Part shown: positions 17,387 to 25,423 of the stretch, one piece after another
Layout: each line of letters starts with the position of its first letter
Position numbering within the stretch: the first letter of the stretch is position 1
The notes under the pieces: model-generated
Seen by the model: only the letters and a program-made list of their open reading frames with translations
Databases searched by the model: none
What the model was told of the DNA's origin: nothing
Assembly: GCA_965242845.1 (NCBI GenBank)
Contig: CBDETC010000002.1
Span: 744,001-808,000 of the forward strand
Direction: 5' to 3'
DNA length: 64,000 bases
Source: RHLJ01 sp965242845
GTDB taxonomy: Bacteria > Bacteroidota > Rhodothermia > Balneolales > Balneolaceae
Made by a program: the position numbers and the translations under genes

Positions 17387-17830
17387 TTATTTTTTCAGTA
17401 AATAGATCAATTCACTCTTAAGAAGTGAGATATTGGTGTCTAGGTTCTTACTATTTACCAATTCATTCACCTTATCTAAAGCTTCAAAAACTTTTCTTTC
17501 TAGGTATTTTATTTTCTTGGGGCTTGATAAAGAAAAAAATTCACTTTCAATTATGATTGGTACCCCAACTGATCTTTCTTTTCTCCTATACTCAAAAATC
17601 TCTTTCATATTATCTCTTTCAATTTTTAATGGCTCGACGTAGAATTGTAACAATATTAACTCAATATCTACCCCGCAGTTTTGGGCTTCTAGCTTTTTAA
17701 AAATCTTATCTAGTCCTTGTTCTCCCCAAATAAAACTCCGAAAAGTTTTTCCTTTCTCTTCTTTCTTTAACCTAATTGATTCAAGTTCTCCAAAAATGTG
17801 ATTTGGACCAGAAACGAAACAACCAATCAT
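17387..17830 (-). CDS. Hypothetical protein, 147 residues
   Basis: I do not recognise this protein. The ATG at 17830 follows the stop of the upstream glyoxalase-like gene by one base, which suggests translational coupling; an upstream in-frame TTG at 17863 would force a 32-base overlap. The sequence starts MIGCFVSGPNHIFGELESIR and is rich in Lys, Glu and Ile. A central part (GVDIELILLQFYVEP) looks like a beta strand, and the C-terminal third is probably helical (LERKVFEALDKVNELVNSKN). No signal peptide or membrane segment is seen. Its A+T content is higher than that of its neighbours, which may mean recent acquisition. The C-terminus ends in ELIYLLKK. Confidence 0.6.
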   Translation of the reverse strand: MIGCFVSGPNHIFGELESIRLKKEEKGKTFRSFIWGEQGLDKIFKKLEAQNCGVDIELILLQFYVEPLKIERDNMKEIFEYRRKERSVGVPIIIESEFFSLSSPKKIKYLERKVFEALDKVNELVNSKNLDTNISLLKSELIYLLKK

Positions 17831-17831
17831 A

Positions 17832-18257
17832 TCATTTTGCAAAAATCTGGCTCTTGTCTCCAAAGGCTTTGAACTCTAAGGCATTTCCGCTAGGGTCGAG
17901 GAAGAACATAGTGGCTTGCTCACCGGGCTCGCCTTTGAAACGCACATAGGGTTCGATAACGAACTCAATTCCCGCTGCCGTTACTTTTTCAGCCAGGGCT
18001 TCCCATTCATCCATTTCCAGGATGACTCCAAAATGGCGTACCGGAACTCCTTTTCCATCTACCGCATTCTTTGCGGCTTCACCTGCTTCTTCCGGACTTA
18101 AATGCGCTACTACCTGGTGCCCCCACATGTTGAAATCTATCCAGTGGTCAGAAGTGCGACCTGTGGAGCACCCTAAAATTTCAGTATAAAAGGTGTAGGT
18201 TTCATCAAGATTTTTAACAGGAAAAGCGAGGTGAAAAGGGTGAATGGTTTCGCTCAT
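17832..18257 (-). CDS. VOC superfamily (glyoxalase/dioxygenase fold) protein
   Basis: A 141-residue protein with the paired beta-alpha-beta-beta-beta modules of the vicinal oxygen chelate fold. The opening PFHLAFPVKNLDETYTFYTE places a metal-ligand-type His at residue 9. The second module begins VPVRHFGVILEMDEWEAL and ends FLDPSGNALEFKAF, giving a further His and a Glu. The exact reaction cannot be read; relatives include lyases, dioxygenases and resistance proteins. The start at 18257 (MSETIHPF) is chosen because the longer open frame runs back into the divergent hydrolase gene. It is divergent from that hydrolase with only 46 bases between starts. Confidence 0.8.
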   Translation of the reverse strand: MSETIHPFHLAFPVKNLDETYTFYTEILGCSTGRTSDHWIDFNMWGHQVVAHLSPEEAGEAAKNAVDGKGVPVRHFGVILEMDEWEALAEKVTAAGIEFVIEPYVRFKGEPGEQATMFFLDPSGNALEFKAFGDKSQIFAK

Positions 18258-18303
18258 TTTTTTATTTACTATGTTGACTGTTTCACCGAATGATACTGTA
18301 CCT

Positions 18304-19062
18304 ATGCCATCAAAAAAAGTTGAATTTACCGGAGCCTTTGGAGATACCTTAGCAGCTAAACTAGATCTCCCGGAAGAAGACCAAATCAAAGCTTATGCAC
18401 TTTTTGCTCACTGTTTTACCTGCTCTAAAGATCTTAGAGCGGTTGGCAATATTACCCGCCAATTGACTGATGTAGGAATTGCAACTCTCCGCTTTGATTT
18501 CACCGGGTTAGGCGAAAGCGCCGGAGATTTTGCTGATACCAATTTCTCTTCCAATATCGATGACTTGATTGCAGCCTGTCGTTTTATGGAACAGGAACAC
18601 CAGGCACCAAGCATTCTGATTGGCCATTCTTTAGGTGGTGCGGCCGTTCTTCAGGCTGCAAATATGATGGATTCGGTGAAAGCAGTGGCTACGATTGGAG
18701 CTCCCGCAGAACCCGATCATGTAAAGCATAATTTTGCCCTCAACCTGGATGAAATTGAAGAAAAGGGAGAAGCCCAGGTAAGCCTGGCAGGAAGACCCTT
18801 CACCATCAAAAAGCAGTTTGTGGATGACCTGGAAGAAACAAAGATGAGAAGCTATATCAAGAATTTGAACCGGGCGCTTATCATCTTTCACTCCCCTATT
18901 GATAACACTGTTGGTATTGAAAATGCGACCAAGATTTTTGTGAATGCTAAACATCCAAAAAGCTTCATCTCGCTGGATAAGGCTGATCACCTGCTTCGTG
19001 AAAAGGAAGACAGCGAGTTTGTTGGAAGAGTGTTAGGTACTTGGGCTGAGAAGTATATTTAA
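18304..19062 (+). CDS. Alpha/beta hydrolase (OsmC-partner type)
   Basis: A 252-residue alpha/beta hydrolase. The nucleophile elbow is LIGHSLGGAAV with Ser109. The N-terminal stretch (YALFAHCFTCSKDLRAVGNI, then LRFDFTGLGESAGDF) is the sequence style found in the hydrolase half of bifunctional hydrolase/OsmC proteins. The OsmC half is absent here: the frame stops soon after the expected catalytic His region (KADHLLREKEDSEFV). Its substrate is unknown; relatives are thought to be esterases. The ATG at 18304 (MPSKKVEF) is preferred to an upstream in-frame start at 18244, which would overlap the divergent gene. Confidence 0.82.
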   Translation: MPSKKVEFTGAFGDTLAAKLDLPEEDQIKAYALFAHCFTCSKDLRAVGNITRQLTDVGIATLRFDFTGLGESAGDFADTNFSSNIDDLIAACRFMEQEHQAPSILIGHSLGGAAVLQAANMMDSVKAVATIGAPAEPDHVKHNFALNLDEIEEKGEAQVSLAGRPFTIKKQFVDDLEETKMRSYIKNLNRALIIFHSPIDNTVGIENATKIFVNAKHPKSFISLDKADHLLREKEDSEFVGRVLGTWAEKYI

Positions 19063-19073
19063 AACACTTTTTT

Positions 19074-19198
19074 GTCATCCTGAGGGTACACCCGAAGGAT
19101 CAACATGACTAGAGAATTGAAATAGGTTTGGCACTCCGTTGATTCTTCGGCAGTAGCCTCAGAATGACTGTTAGATTTCTCACTCCGTTCGAAATGAC
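19074..19198. repeat. GTCAT...ATGAC intergenic repeat cluster
   Basis: The left arm at 19074-19103 begins GTCATCCTGAGG, and the right arm at 19139-19168 ends CCTCAGAATGAC. Taken as an inverted repeat the two arms agree at 25 of 30 positions. A third ATGAC end (CTCCGTTCGAAATGAC) follows up to 19198. It lies just after the hydrolase stop and before the PadR promoter and carries no convincing gene. It is of the same family type as 30909-30998 and the in-frame copy at 16558-16607. Confidence 0.7.
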
Positions 19199-19255
19199 AA
19201 ATACACATCATTAGTATAAAATCACCTCCTGTAACCATTCCTAAATTTCCTCGTG

Positions 19256-19284
19256 TTGACATACATTGAACTTCTATGTATAAT
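19256..19284 (+). promoter_or_regulatory. Sigma-70 consensus promoter of the PadR-permease operon
   Basis: TTGACA at 19256-19261 and TATAAT at 19279-19284 are both exact matches to the primary sigma consensus with an optimal 17-base spacer. Transcription would start near 19291, about 23 bases before the PadR ATG. FCB-group promoters usually follow a different pattern (TTTG and TAnnTTTG), so such a perfect match is noticeable. Confidence 0.75.
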
Positions 19285-19295
19285 GGAATACATAG
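19274..19295. promoter_or_regulatory. Probable PadR operator overlapping the -10 element
   Basis: CTATGTA (19274-19280) and TACATAG (19289-19295) form a perfect 7-base inverted repeat around an 8-base centre. ATGT/ACAT half sites are the known PadR-type binding pattern, and the left half overlaps the TATAAT box. Binding there would block RNA polymerase, which predicts autorepression by the adjacent padR product. Confidence 0.65.
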
Positions 19296-19313
19296 AACCT
19301 CAAGGTATAAATT

Positions 19314-19658
19314 ATGCTTTCAAAAGAACTCATGGCAGCGTCAACGCGCCCCCTCATATTATCCATTCTTAAACGTGGCGAGAGCTACGGCTATCAAATC
19401 ATCCAGGATGCGAAACAACTTTCCGGAGGTACCCTGGAGTGGTCGGATGGAATGTTGTACCCGGTATTACACAAACTTCAAAAAGAAGGGTGCATCCAGT
19501 CTAGATGGGTGGTCTCGGAAGAAGGACGAAAGAGGAAATACTACTCCATTACGGAAATCGGAGTAGCGGAACTTCAGACTGCAAAAAATCAGTGGTCAAG
19601 CATCCATAGCGTATTGGAACAGATATGGGGGCCCGCTCCAAAATGGTCAACCAGTTAG
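19314..19658 (+). CDS. PadR family transcriptional regulator
   Basis: A 114-residue winged-helix protein. The sequence MLSKELMAASTRPLILSILK, then GESYGYQIIQDA, LEWSDGMLYPVLHKLQKEG and KYYSITEIGVAEL covers the whole short-form PadR domain, with a short C-terminal dimerisation helix ending at IWGPAPKW. It lies 12 bases upstream of the first permease gene and has a strong promoter with an overlapping palindrome, so it probably represses itself and the permeases until a ligand binds. PadR next to paired MacB-like permeases is a frequent arrangement in FCB bacteria and Acidobacteria. Confidence 0.92.
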   Translation: MLSKELMAASTRPLILSILKRGESYGYQIIQDAKQLSGGTLEWSDGMLYPVLHKLQKEGCIQSRWVVSEEGRKRKYYSITEIGVAELQTAKNQWSSIHSVLEQIWGPAPKWSTS

Positions 19659-19670
19659 AAAGAGGATATT

Positions 19671-22343
19671 ATGTTTGAACTAGAGAGTGCAATTAAAGAG
19701 TGGAAACTTGGTCTTCGGAAAAACCGCGGTTTTGAAGACGGAGATATTGAGGAGCTGGAATCGCATCTGAGAGATTTGATGGAAGACTTACAAAAACAAG
19801 GTCACTACCCGGAGAACGCGTTTAACCTGGCTATTGAAGAAATCGGGGACATGGGTACCATTGAAGATGAGTTCTATAAAACCCGCTCTAAACGGAATAA
19901 CCCCACCCCTCCCTGGAAACAAAAGAGCTGGGTTCCTGTGATGGCTTCAAACTACTTGAAAGTAGCTTTCAGAAACTTCAAAAGAAGCTTCACATTTTCG
20001 AGCATTAATGTTTTTGGCCTTGCTATCGGAATTGCATGCTGCATTGTAATCACGCTATTCATCAGACATGAATACTCTTACGATACCTTCCACTCAAAAG
20101 CCGATCGGATATTTCGTGTTAATAAAGTTGTAACGGAAAAAACACATAGTTCGGAAGAGCTCCATGCTCTTACTTCAGGCCCCATGGGCATTCAAATGAA
20201 AGAAGACTATCCGGATATTGAAGAGGTGGTCAGGATTAGAAACTGGTTTGATGAGGTACTGGTAACTGTAGATGACACCCATATAAAAATCCCGGATTTG
20301 GTTTTTGTTGATTCAACCTTTTTCGATGTATTTGATTTTGAGCTCCTTTCAGGAAATCCAAAAACGGTTCTTTCTCAACCTCTAACTGCTGTGTTATCAG
20401 AAAAAACAGCCGCTCTCTTTTTTAGAGATGAAAACCCAATCGGCAAAACCTTAACCGCGGTAAATGGATATGAATTTACCGTTACTGGTATTGTGGAGGA
20501 TGCTCCTGAAAACTCTCATATCCAGTATGATATGCTGGTTTCCTGGTCCTCTGTAGGGCCTTCCGGCCTTAATTTTAGTTGGATGGATAGTCGATGGTTT
20601 CCTCAGGCCATTTATACCTACTTATTGCTAAATCCAACTACTGAGGCAGCTAATCTTGAGTCACAGCTACCTAAGTTTATGCAGCATTATTTTCCGGAAA
20701 GGGCAGAATCGTATGAACTTTATCTTCAGCCATTTAGTGAAATCTATCTTCAATCATCAGACATCTTATGGGTTGAGCCTTTTAAAGTAGGATCCTCTAC
20801 CAGTCTAAGGATTTTTATGGTAGTGGCCGGGCTGATCTTATTAATAGCCTGCATCAACTTTATGAATCTATCAACGGCTCAAGCCACCAAAAGAGCTGAA
20901 GAAGTTGGGATTAGAAAAGTATATGGCGCATATCGGCACCAATTGGCTAGCCAGTTCTTAGGCGAAAGCATTCTCTACAGTGTTTCTGCATTTATACTTT
21001 CTATTCTTTTGGTCGTTCTTTCCAAACCACTTCTTAGTTATGTGCAGATAGACAGCAGTTTTTTATCAATAAATGATAACATCTCTTTGCTTGTCTTAAT
21101 GTTCATAGGGAGTATCGTGGTTGGAGTATTAGCCGGGCTATACCCTTCGGCAATATTATCGGCTTTCAAACCTGTTTCCGTTCTGTATAACAGAAAAACG
21201 AGTTCGATTAAAGGTGCAGGATTCAGAAAGGCCCTGGTTGTTGTACAATTCTCTCTTTCGATTGGGTTGATCATAGGTACTCTAGTCATTTACAAGCAGC
21301 TTGATTATGCAGTAAACTCAGATTTGGGCTTTGAAAAAGAACAGGTGATTGTACTCCCCATCGGAGATACAGAAATCTCAGATTCCGGAGAAGCATTTAA
21401 GGATGAACTCCTTAAATACTCAAATATCTTATCTGCCTCCGGAAGTACCAGCTATCCTGGATCGACCTTCTCGAGCTACGGAATAGAACCGGATGGTGTG
21501 GATGGTTCCGACACCGACTGGATATCCAATGTTCTACTGATTAGTGATCACGCCCTTTTGGATACCTATGGATTTGAGCTTACATCCGGAAGGTATTTTG
21601 AACCGGGACTTTCCTCGGATTCGATTCAGTCTGTGGTGATAAATCAAACTCTTGCTGATGCCTTAGGATGGGAAAACCCGGTAGGTAAACGCTTGGATGT
21701 TCCTGGAAATATCCCTGAAGGATATGTGATCGGGGTAATCAAGGATTTTCATACCCGTTCTTTCCGCCAGGATATTGAACCTTTGGTCATTTTTATGACT
21801 CCCAGATGGGATAATATTTCTGTTAAAATATCCTCTCAGAATATAAGTGAGACCCTAGCCTTTATCGAAAGTACCTGGCAGGAATTCGATCCAGTTCACC
21901 CCTTTGAGTATGAATTCATTGACCAGGTTTTCGCACAGCTCTATGATTCAGAAAATAGAATGAGGAGTTTACTCACTTTGTTTTCGGGTTTTGCGATTCT
22001 GGTAGCATGTCTTGGCTTGTTCGGCCTCTCCATCTTCTCAACAAATAATCGAATTAAAGAAATTGGAATTCGAAAAGTGTTGGGTTCCTCAGTTTTCAAC
22101 ATCGTGGTTTTATTATCGAAGGACTTTGTTGTTCTCGTGATACTAGGCTTCCTGATTTCTGCGCCAGCCTCTTATTACATCATAAATCAATGGCTAAATG
22201 ATTTTACCTACAGAACTTCGGTAGGAATACTTCCTTTCATAATAGCAGGATCAATAGTGCTCATACTGGCACTGGTAACCATTTCATCTCAGGCTATTCG
22301 TGCTGCTTATATGAATCCGGTAAAAAGTTTAAAGAATGAATAA
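19671..22343 (+). CDS. MacB/FtsX-type ABC permease, orphan, copy 1
   Basis: An 890-residue permease. The first 75 residues are a soluble helical prefix (EDGDIEELESHLRDLMEDL) resembling the HAAS/DUF1700-like domains seen beside PadR. A membrane segment follows at about residues 110-130 (FGLAIGIACCIVITLFIRHE), then a MacB periplasmic core domain, three FtsX membrane segments near 370-510 (with EVGIRKVYGA), a second periplasmic domain, and a final three-helix FtsX block with EIGIRKVLGSSVFNIVVLLS. This is the duplicated MacB-core layout. No ATPase gene accompanies it. MacB relatives move substrates or transmit force across the periplasm; the substrate is unknown. Confidence 0.88.
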   Translation: MFELESAIKEWKLGLRKNRGFEDGDIEELESHLRDLMEDLQKQGHYPENAFNLAIEEIGDMGTIEDEFYKTRSKRNNPTPPWKQKSWVPVMASNYLKVAFRNFKRSFTFSSINVFGLAIGIACCIVITLFIRHEYSYDTFHSKADRIFRVNKVVTEKTHSSEELHALTSGPMGIQMKEDYPDIEEVVRIRNWFDEVLVTVDDTHIKIPDLVFVDSTFFDVFDFELLSGNPKTVLSQPLTAVLSEKTAALFFRDENPIGKTLTAVNGYEFTVTGIVEDAPENSHIQYDMLVSWSSVGPSGLNFSWMDSRWFPQAIYTYLLLNPTTEAANLESQLPKFMQHYFPERAESYELYLQPFSEIYLQSSDILWVEPFKVGSSTSLRIFMVVAGLILLIACINFMNLSTAQATKRAEEVGIRKVYGAYRHQLASQFLGESILYSVSAFILSILLVVLSKPLLSYVQIDSSFLSINDNISLLVLMFIGSIVVGVLAGLYPSAILSAFKPVSVLYNRKTSSIKGAGFRKALVVVQFSLSIGLIIGTLVIYKQLDYAVNSDLGFEKEQVIVLPIGDTEISDSGEAFKDELLKYSNILSASGSTSYPGSTFSSYGIEPDGVDGSDTDWISNVLLISDHALLDTYGFELTSGRYFEPGLSSDSIQSVVINQTLADALGWENPVGKRLDVPGNIPEGYVIGVIKDFHTRSFRQDIEPLVIFMTPRWDNISVKISSQNISETLAFIESTWQEFDPVHPFEYEFIDQVFAQLYDSENRMRSLLTLFSGFAILVACLGLFGLSIFSTNNRIKEIGIRKVLGSSVFNIVVLLSKDFVVLVILGFLISAPASYYIINQWLNDFTYRTSVGILPFIIAGSIVLILALVTISSQAIRAAYMNPVKSLKNE

Positions 22344-22354
22344 CAGGAGATACT

Positions 22355-25000
22355 ATGTTTGATTTAGAAAAAGAGATTAAAACCTGGACCAGAAAGCTCA
22401 GAAAAAATCCCGGTTATGAAGACGGTGACATCGAGGAATTAGAATCTCACTTAAGAGATCGTATCGATGTTTTGATAGAAGCAGGAGAACCAAAAAAAAT
22501 AGCCTTTGAAATGGCTCTGGCTGAAATAGGAGATGTTGATACCATTGGAAAAGAGCTATACAAAACTACCACTACAAAGCTTTACCTGGATGACTCTTCT
22601 GAAATGAACTGGGGGATTCTGAATAACTTTGTCAAAATTGCCTTCCGTACCATTTCGCGAAATAAGCTCTATGCTACCCTAAATATTTTTGGCCTGGTAA
22701 TTGGGATTACAAGCGCGCTCTTTATCTACTTGTTTATCCAAAACGAAATGAATTATGATTCTTCACATGTAAATGGAGATCGAATTTATAAAGTGAATCG
22801 CGAAATTGAGCGCGACCTGGGCAGCGATATTGCCGGAGTGACTTCTGCTCCATTCAAAAATGGACTCGAAGCTGAATTCCCGGATATGATTGAAATGGCA
22901 ACTCATCTGGGACCTGGAGATGGAGTAGTTACCGTTGATGATAAAAACTTTATGGAATCCAGGTTTTATATGGCGGATGAGAATTTCTTCCAGGTTTTTT
23001 CTTTCCCCTTTATGTATGGTGACCCCGTTACCGCCCTTGACGATCCAAATTCCCTGGTATTATCAAGTGAAACCGCTGAAAAGTATTTTGGTTCTGAAAA
23101 CCCTGTGGGAAAATCAGTGATAGTAGATGGTGGAGACTCATTTGAAATCACAGGGGTTTTCGAAGTACCTGAAGGTACAAGCAACCACTTCAATTTTGAT
23201 CTGGTTACCAGCATAAATACGTTTAAGGAAGCCAGGTTTTATAGTGAATGGGGTTGGAACCAGGTTCATACGTATATCATGCTTCCAGAGCAGGTGAGTG
23301 TAGAAAACCTAAATGCTCAGCTACCAGGGTTCATGAATAAGTACTTTGGCGACAATATGGTTGAAATGAATCGAAGGGTTGATATAGCCCTGGTGCCATT
23401 AAAAGATGTTTACTTCGCAAACAATGTAGCATTCGACTGGCAAATTGAGCATGGCTCGAAATCAACGTTATATGTATTTGGAATTATCGCCATTCTGATA
23501 ATCCTGGTAGCCGGAGTAAATTTCATTAACCTGGCAACAGCGCGTTCGGTGAGCAGATCTAAAGAAGTAGGAATAAGAAAAACGCTGGGTGCACGCCAGT
23601 TGGTGTTATTCTCTCAGTTTATGGCAGAAGCGATCATTATGGCATTTCTGGCCGGGATTATCTCTTTTGCTATTGTATTCTTAACCAAGCCATACTTTGA
23701 ACTGGTGATTGGATCAGACATTGCCATTTCTCTTATCTCACTTGATATAATAGGCTTCACTTTTATAGTGCTGTTGGTAACCGGATTTTTAGCTGGAATT
23801 TATCCTGCCTTCTTCCTCTCCTCTTTCCGACCAATAAAAGCATTAAAGGAGAAAATCAGTTTCGGCACCTCGCAAACTTTAACCAGGAAAGGGCTTATCG
23901 TTTTTCAGTTCGTTATTTCGAGCTTACTGATCATTGGTGTTCTCATTATCAATCAGCAGATGAACTACATCACTAATAAATCTCTTGGCTTTCAGCCTGA
24001 TCAACTAGTAGATGTATCATTAAATAACCGAACGGCTAGAAGTAATCTACCTCAAATGCTTGAACAGTTTAAGACCATTCCTGGTGTTGAAGAAGTAAGT
24101 GTGATGTCGGGTTCTCCGGGTGGCTTTTTCGATAATTTTTCGTTCGGAGTCGAAAATCATGACCAGGTACTAACGATGAACACCCTGTTTATAGACGATA
24201 TGTTTACCGAAGTATTTGATTTGGACATGATAGCTGGCAGGGATTTCGACAAGGCATATTCAACGGATTCAGCCTCAGCTATAATCATTAACCAAAGTGC
24301 TGCAGAATATCTTGGGTGGACGACCGAAGAAGCCATAGGCAAACAGATTCGAAATATGTACGTGGATGAAGTACCCCGAACAGTAATTGGTGTGGTAGAA
24401 GATTTTCATTTCGCATCCCTGCACACCCAAATTGAACCTTTGGTAGTATCGATGACACGGGATTATAGAAATGTGGTTTTAAAAGTGAGTACAGAAAATC
24501 TTTCCGGCTTGCTTCCTCAGATAACGGATGTATGGAATACCTTTTCTCCACTTTATGAAATTGAATATCAATTTGTTGATGAACAATTCGCTCAGTTATA
24601 TGCAAGTGAGTCGCGCCAAAGCAAAGTACTATTTGCCTTCTCCATTATTGCTGTAGGAATTGCCTGCCTGGGGTTATTTGGCCTCGCCACATTCAATGCA
24701 GAAAAAAGAAGCAAAGAGATGGGTATCCGAAAGGTGCTGGGTGCCTCCACCAGTGATTTACTTTTTGTATTCAATCGGGAAGTATTGAGCATCATTGGGG
24801 TTTCTTTCTTACTCGCTATACCGCTCACCTATTTCCTGGCGGAGCAATGGCTACAGAATTATGCGTATCGAACTTCTTCCGGAATTGGGAGCTATTTAAT
24901 AGCAGGGGGAATAGTCATGTTGCTCACTATTATTACCGTAAGCTATCAAACCCTTAAAGTAGCCTGGGCAAATCCTATCGAGAGCCTTAAAGATGAATAG
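22355..25000 (+). CDS. MacB/FtsX-type ABC permease, orphan, copy 2
   Basis: An 881-residue paralogue of the preceding gene, 11 bases downstream, with the same prefix (EDGDIEELESHLRDRI), periplasmic and FtsX-block order. The hallmark segments are LNIFGLVIGITSALFIYLFI, SKEVGIRKTLGARQLVLFSQ and KEMGIRKVLGASTSDLLFVF. The pair presumably forms one complex. No ABC ATPase gene lies within 20 kb in this window apart from the ABC-F protein, which lacks a transporter role, so the ATPase must be encoded elsewhere or be absent. The operon appears to end here: a possible sigma-54 promoter region follows. Confidence 0.88.
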   Translation: MFDLEKEIKTWTRKLRKNPGYEDGDIEELESHLRDRIDVLIEAGEPKKIAFEMALAEIGDVDTIGKELYKTTTTKLYLDDSSEMNWGILNNFVKIAFRTISRNKLYATLNIFGLVIGITSALFIYLFIQNEMNYDSSHVNGDRIYKVNREIERDLGSDIAGVTSAPFKNGLEAEFPDMIEMATHLGPGDGVVTVDDKNFMESRFYMADENFFQVFSFPFMYGDPVTALDDPNSLVLSSETAEKYFGSENPVGKSVIVDGGDSFEITGVFEVPEGTSNHFNFDLVTSINTFKEARFYSEWGWNQVHTYIMLPEQVSVENLNAQLPGFMNKYFGDNMVEMNRRVDIALVPLKDVYFANNVAFDWQIEHGSKSTLYVFGIIAILIILVAGVNFINLATARSVSRSKEVGIRKTLGARQLVLFSQFMAEAIIMAFLAGIISFAIVFLTKPYFELVIGSDIAISLISLDIIGFTFIVLLVTGFLAGIYPAFFLSSFRPIKALKEKISFGTSQTLTRKGLIVFQFVISSLLIIGVLIINQQMNYITNKSLGFQPDQLVDVSLNNRTARSNLPQMLEQFKTIPGVEEVSVMSGSPGGFFDNFSFGVENHDQVLTMNTLFIDDMFTEVFDLDMIAGRDFDKAYSTDSASAIIINQSAAEYLGWTTEEAIGKQIRNMYVDEVPRTVIGVVEDFHFASLHTQIEPLVVSMTRDYRNVVLKVSTENLSGLLPQITDVWNTFSPLYEIEYQFVDEQFAQLYASESRQSKVLFAFSIIAVGIACLGLFGLATFNAEKRSKEMGIRKVLGASTSDLLFVFNREVLSIIGVSFLLAIPLTYFLAEQWLQNYAYRTSSGIGSYLIAGGIVMLLTIITVSYQTLKVAWANPIESLKDE

Positions 25001-25006
25001 CGAAGA

Positions 25007-25042
25007 TGTTCAAAAATGAACAAAAGTGTATCAAATCGAACA
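25007..25042. promoter_or_regulatory. Tandem palindromes, possible enhancer-binding sites
   Basis: TGTTCAAAAATGAACA at 25007-25022 is a perfect 6-base inverted repeat with a 4-base centre. A related but imperfect copy, TGTATCAAATCGAACA, follows at 25027-25042 with a 20-base period. They lie 50-90 bases upstream of a -24/-12-like element, the placement expected of upstream activator sites. Confidence 0.5.
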
Positions 25043-25094
25043 GTTTTAACATCAAAATCATCGATTTTGGGTCTTATTCGCCCTATAACAGAGC

Positions 25095-25110
25095 TTGGTA
25101 CAGTTCTTGA
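25095..25110 (+). promoter_or_regulatory. Possible sigma-54 promoter (-24/-12)
   Basis: TTGGTACAGTTCTTGA resembles TTGGCACNNNNTTGC: GG at 25097-25098 and G at 25109 keep the required 12-base phase, but the -12 pair is GA rather than GC and the -24 box has T for C. A start near 25122 would leave a 23-base leader to the ATG at 25145. It is only a partial match. Confidence 0.42.
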
Positions 25111-25144
25111 TAATTATAGTTCAGCCACTAACTAATCGCACACC

Positions 25145-25423
25145 ATGCATAATGTAAGAGTACAATTTACTATCCCAAATGTAGATAAAGTCGCTAATCT
25201 TGATGTTTATGTGAACGGAGAGAAACGAAATCTCCGTTTTCGCGTTGAAACCTTCGAATGGGACGATGAAAGCGGAAGTTCCGAAGATTTGGTCTCATTA
25301 CTAAGATATCGCATATTGAATTATGACTCAGAGTGGGAATTGTATCATATCGGAGCACCACAAGATGGTAGCATTCCGGTTACTTTTAGGTTTAAAGGAG
25401 AACAGGAAGATTCAGAAGACTAG
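25145..25423 (+). CDS. Hypothetical acidic 92-residue protein
   Basis: I do not recognise this protein. It begins MHNVRVQFTIPNVDKVANLD, is likely beta-rich in the first half (VYVNGEKRNLRFRVETFEW), has a short helical centre (EDLVSLLRYRILNY) and ends in an acidic tail (EQEDSED). No signal peptide, membrane helix or cysteine is seen, so it is probably cytoplasmic. Its 3' end overlaps the start of the serine hydrolase gene, which supports co-transcription and coupling. It may be controlled by the possible sigma-54 promoter just upstream. It could be a small regulatory or stress protein; nothing more can be claimed. Confidence 0.6.
   Translation: MHNVRVQFTIPNVDKVANLDVYVNGEKRNLRFRVETFEWDDESGSSEDLVSLLRYRILNYDSEWELYHIGAPQDGSIPVTFRFKGEQEDSED

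Noticed and set aside
19059..19262. A minus-strand open frame of 67 codons
   Set aside because: It is composed almost entirely of the GTCAT/ATGAC repeat and the promoter region, with low-complexity translation.
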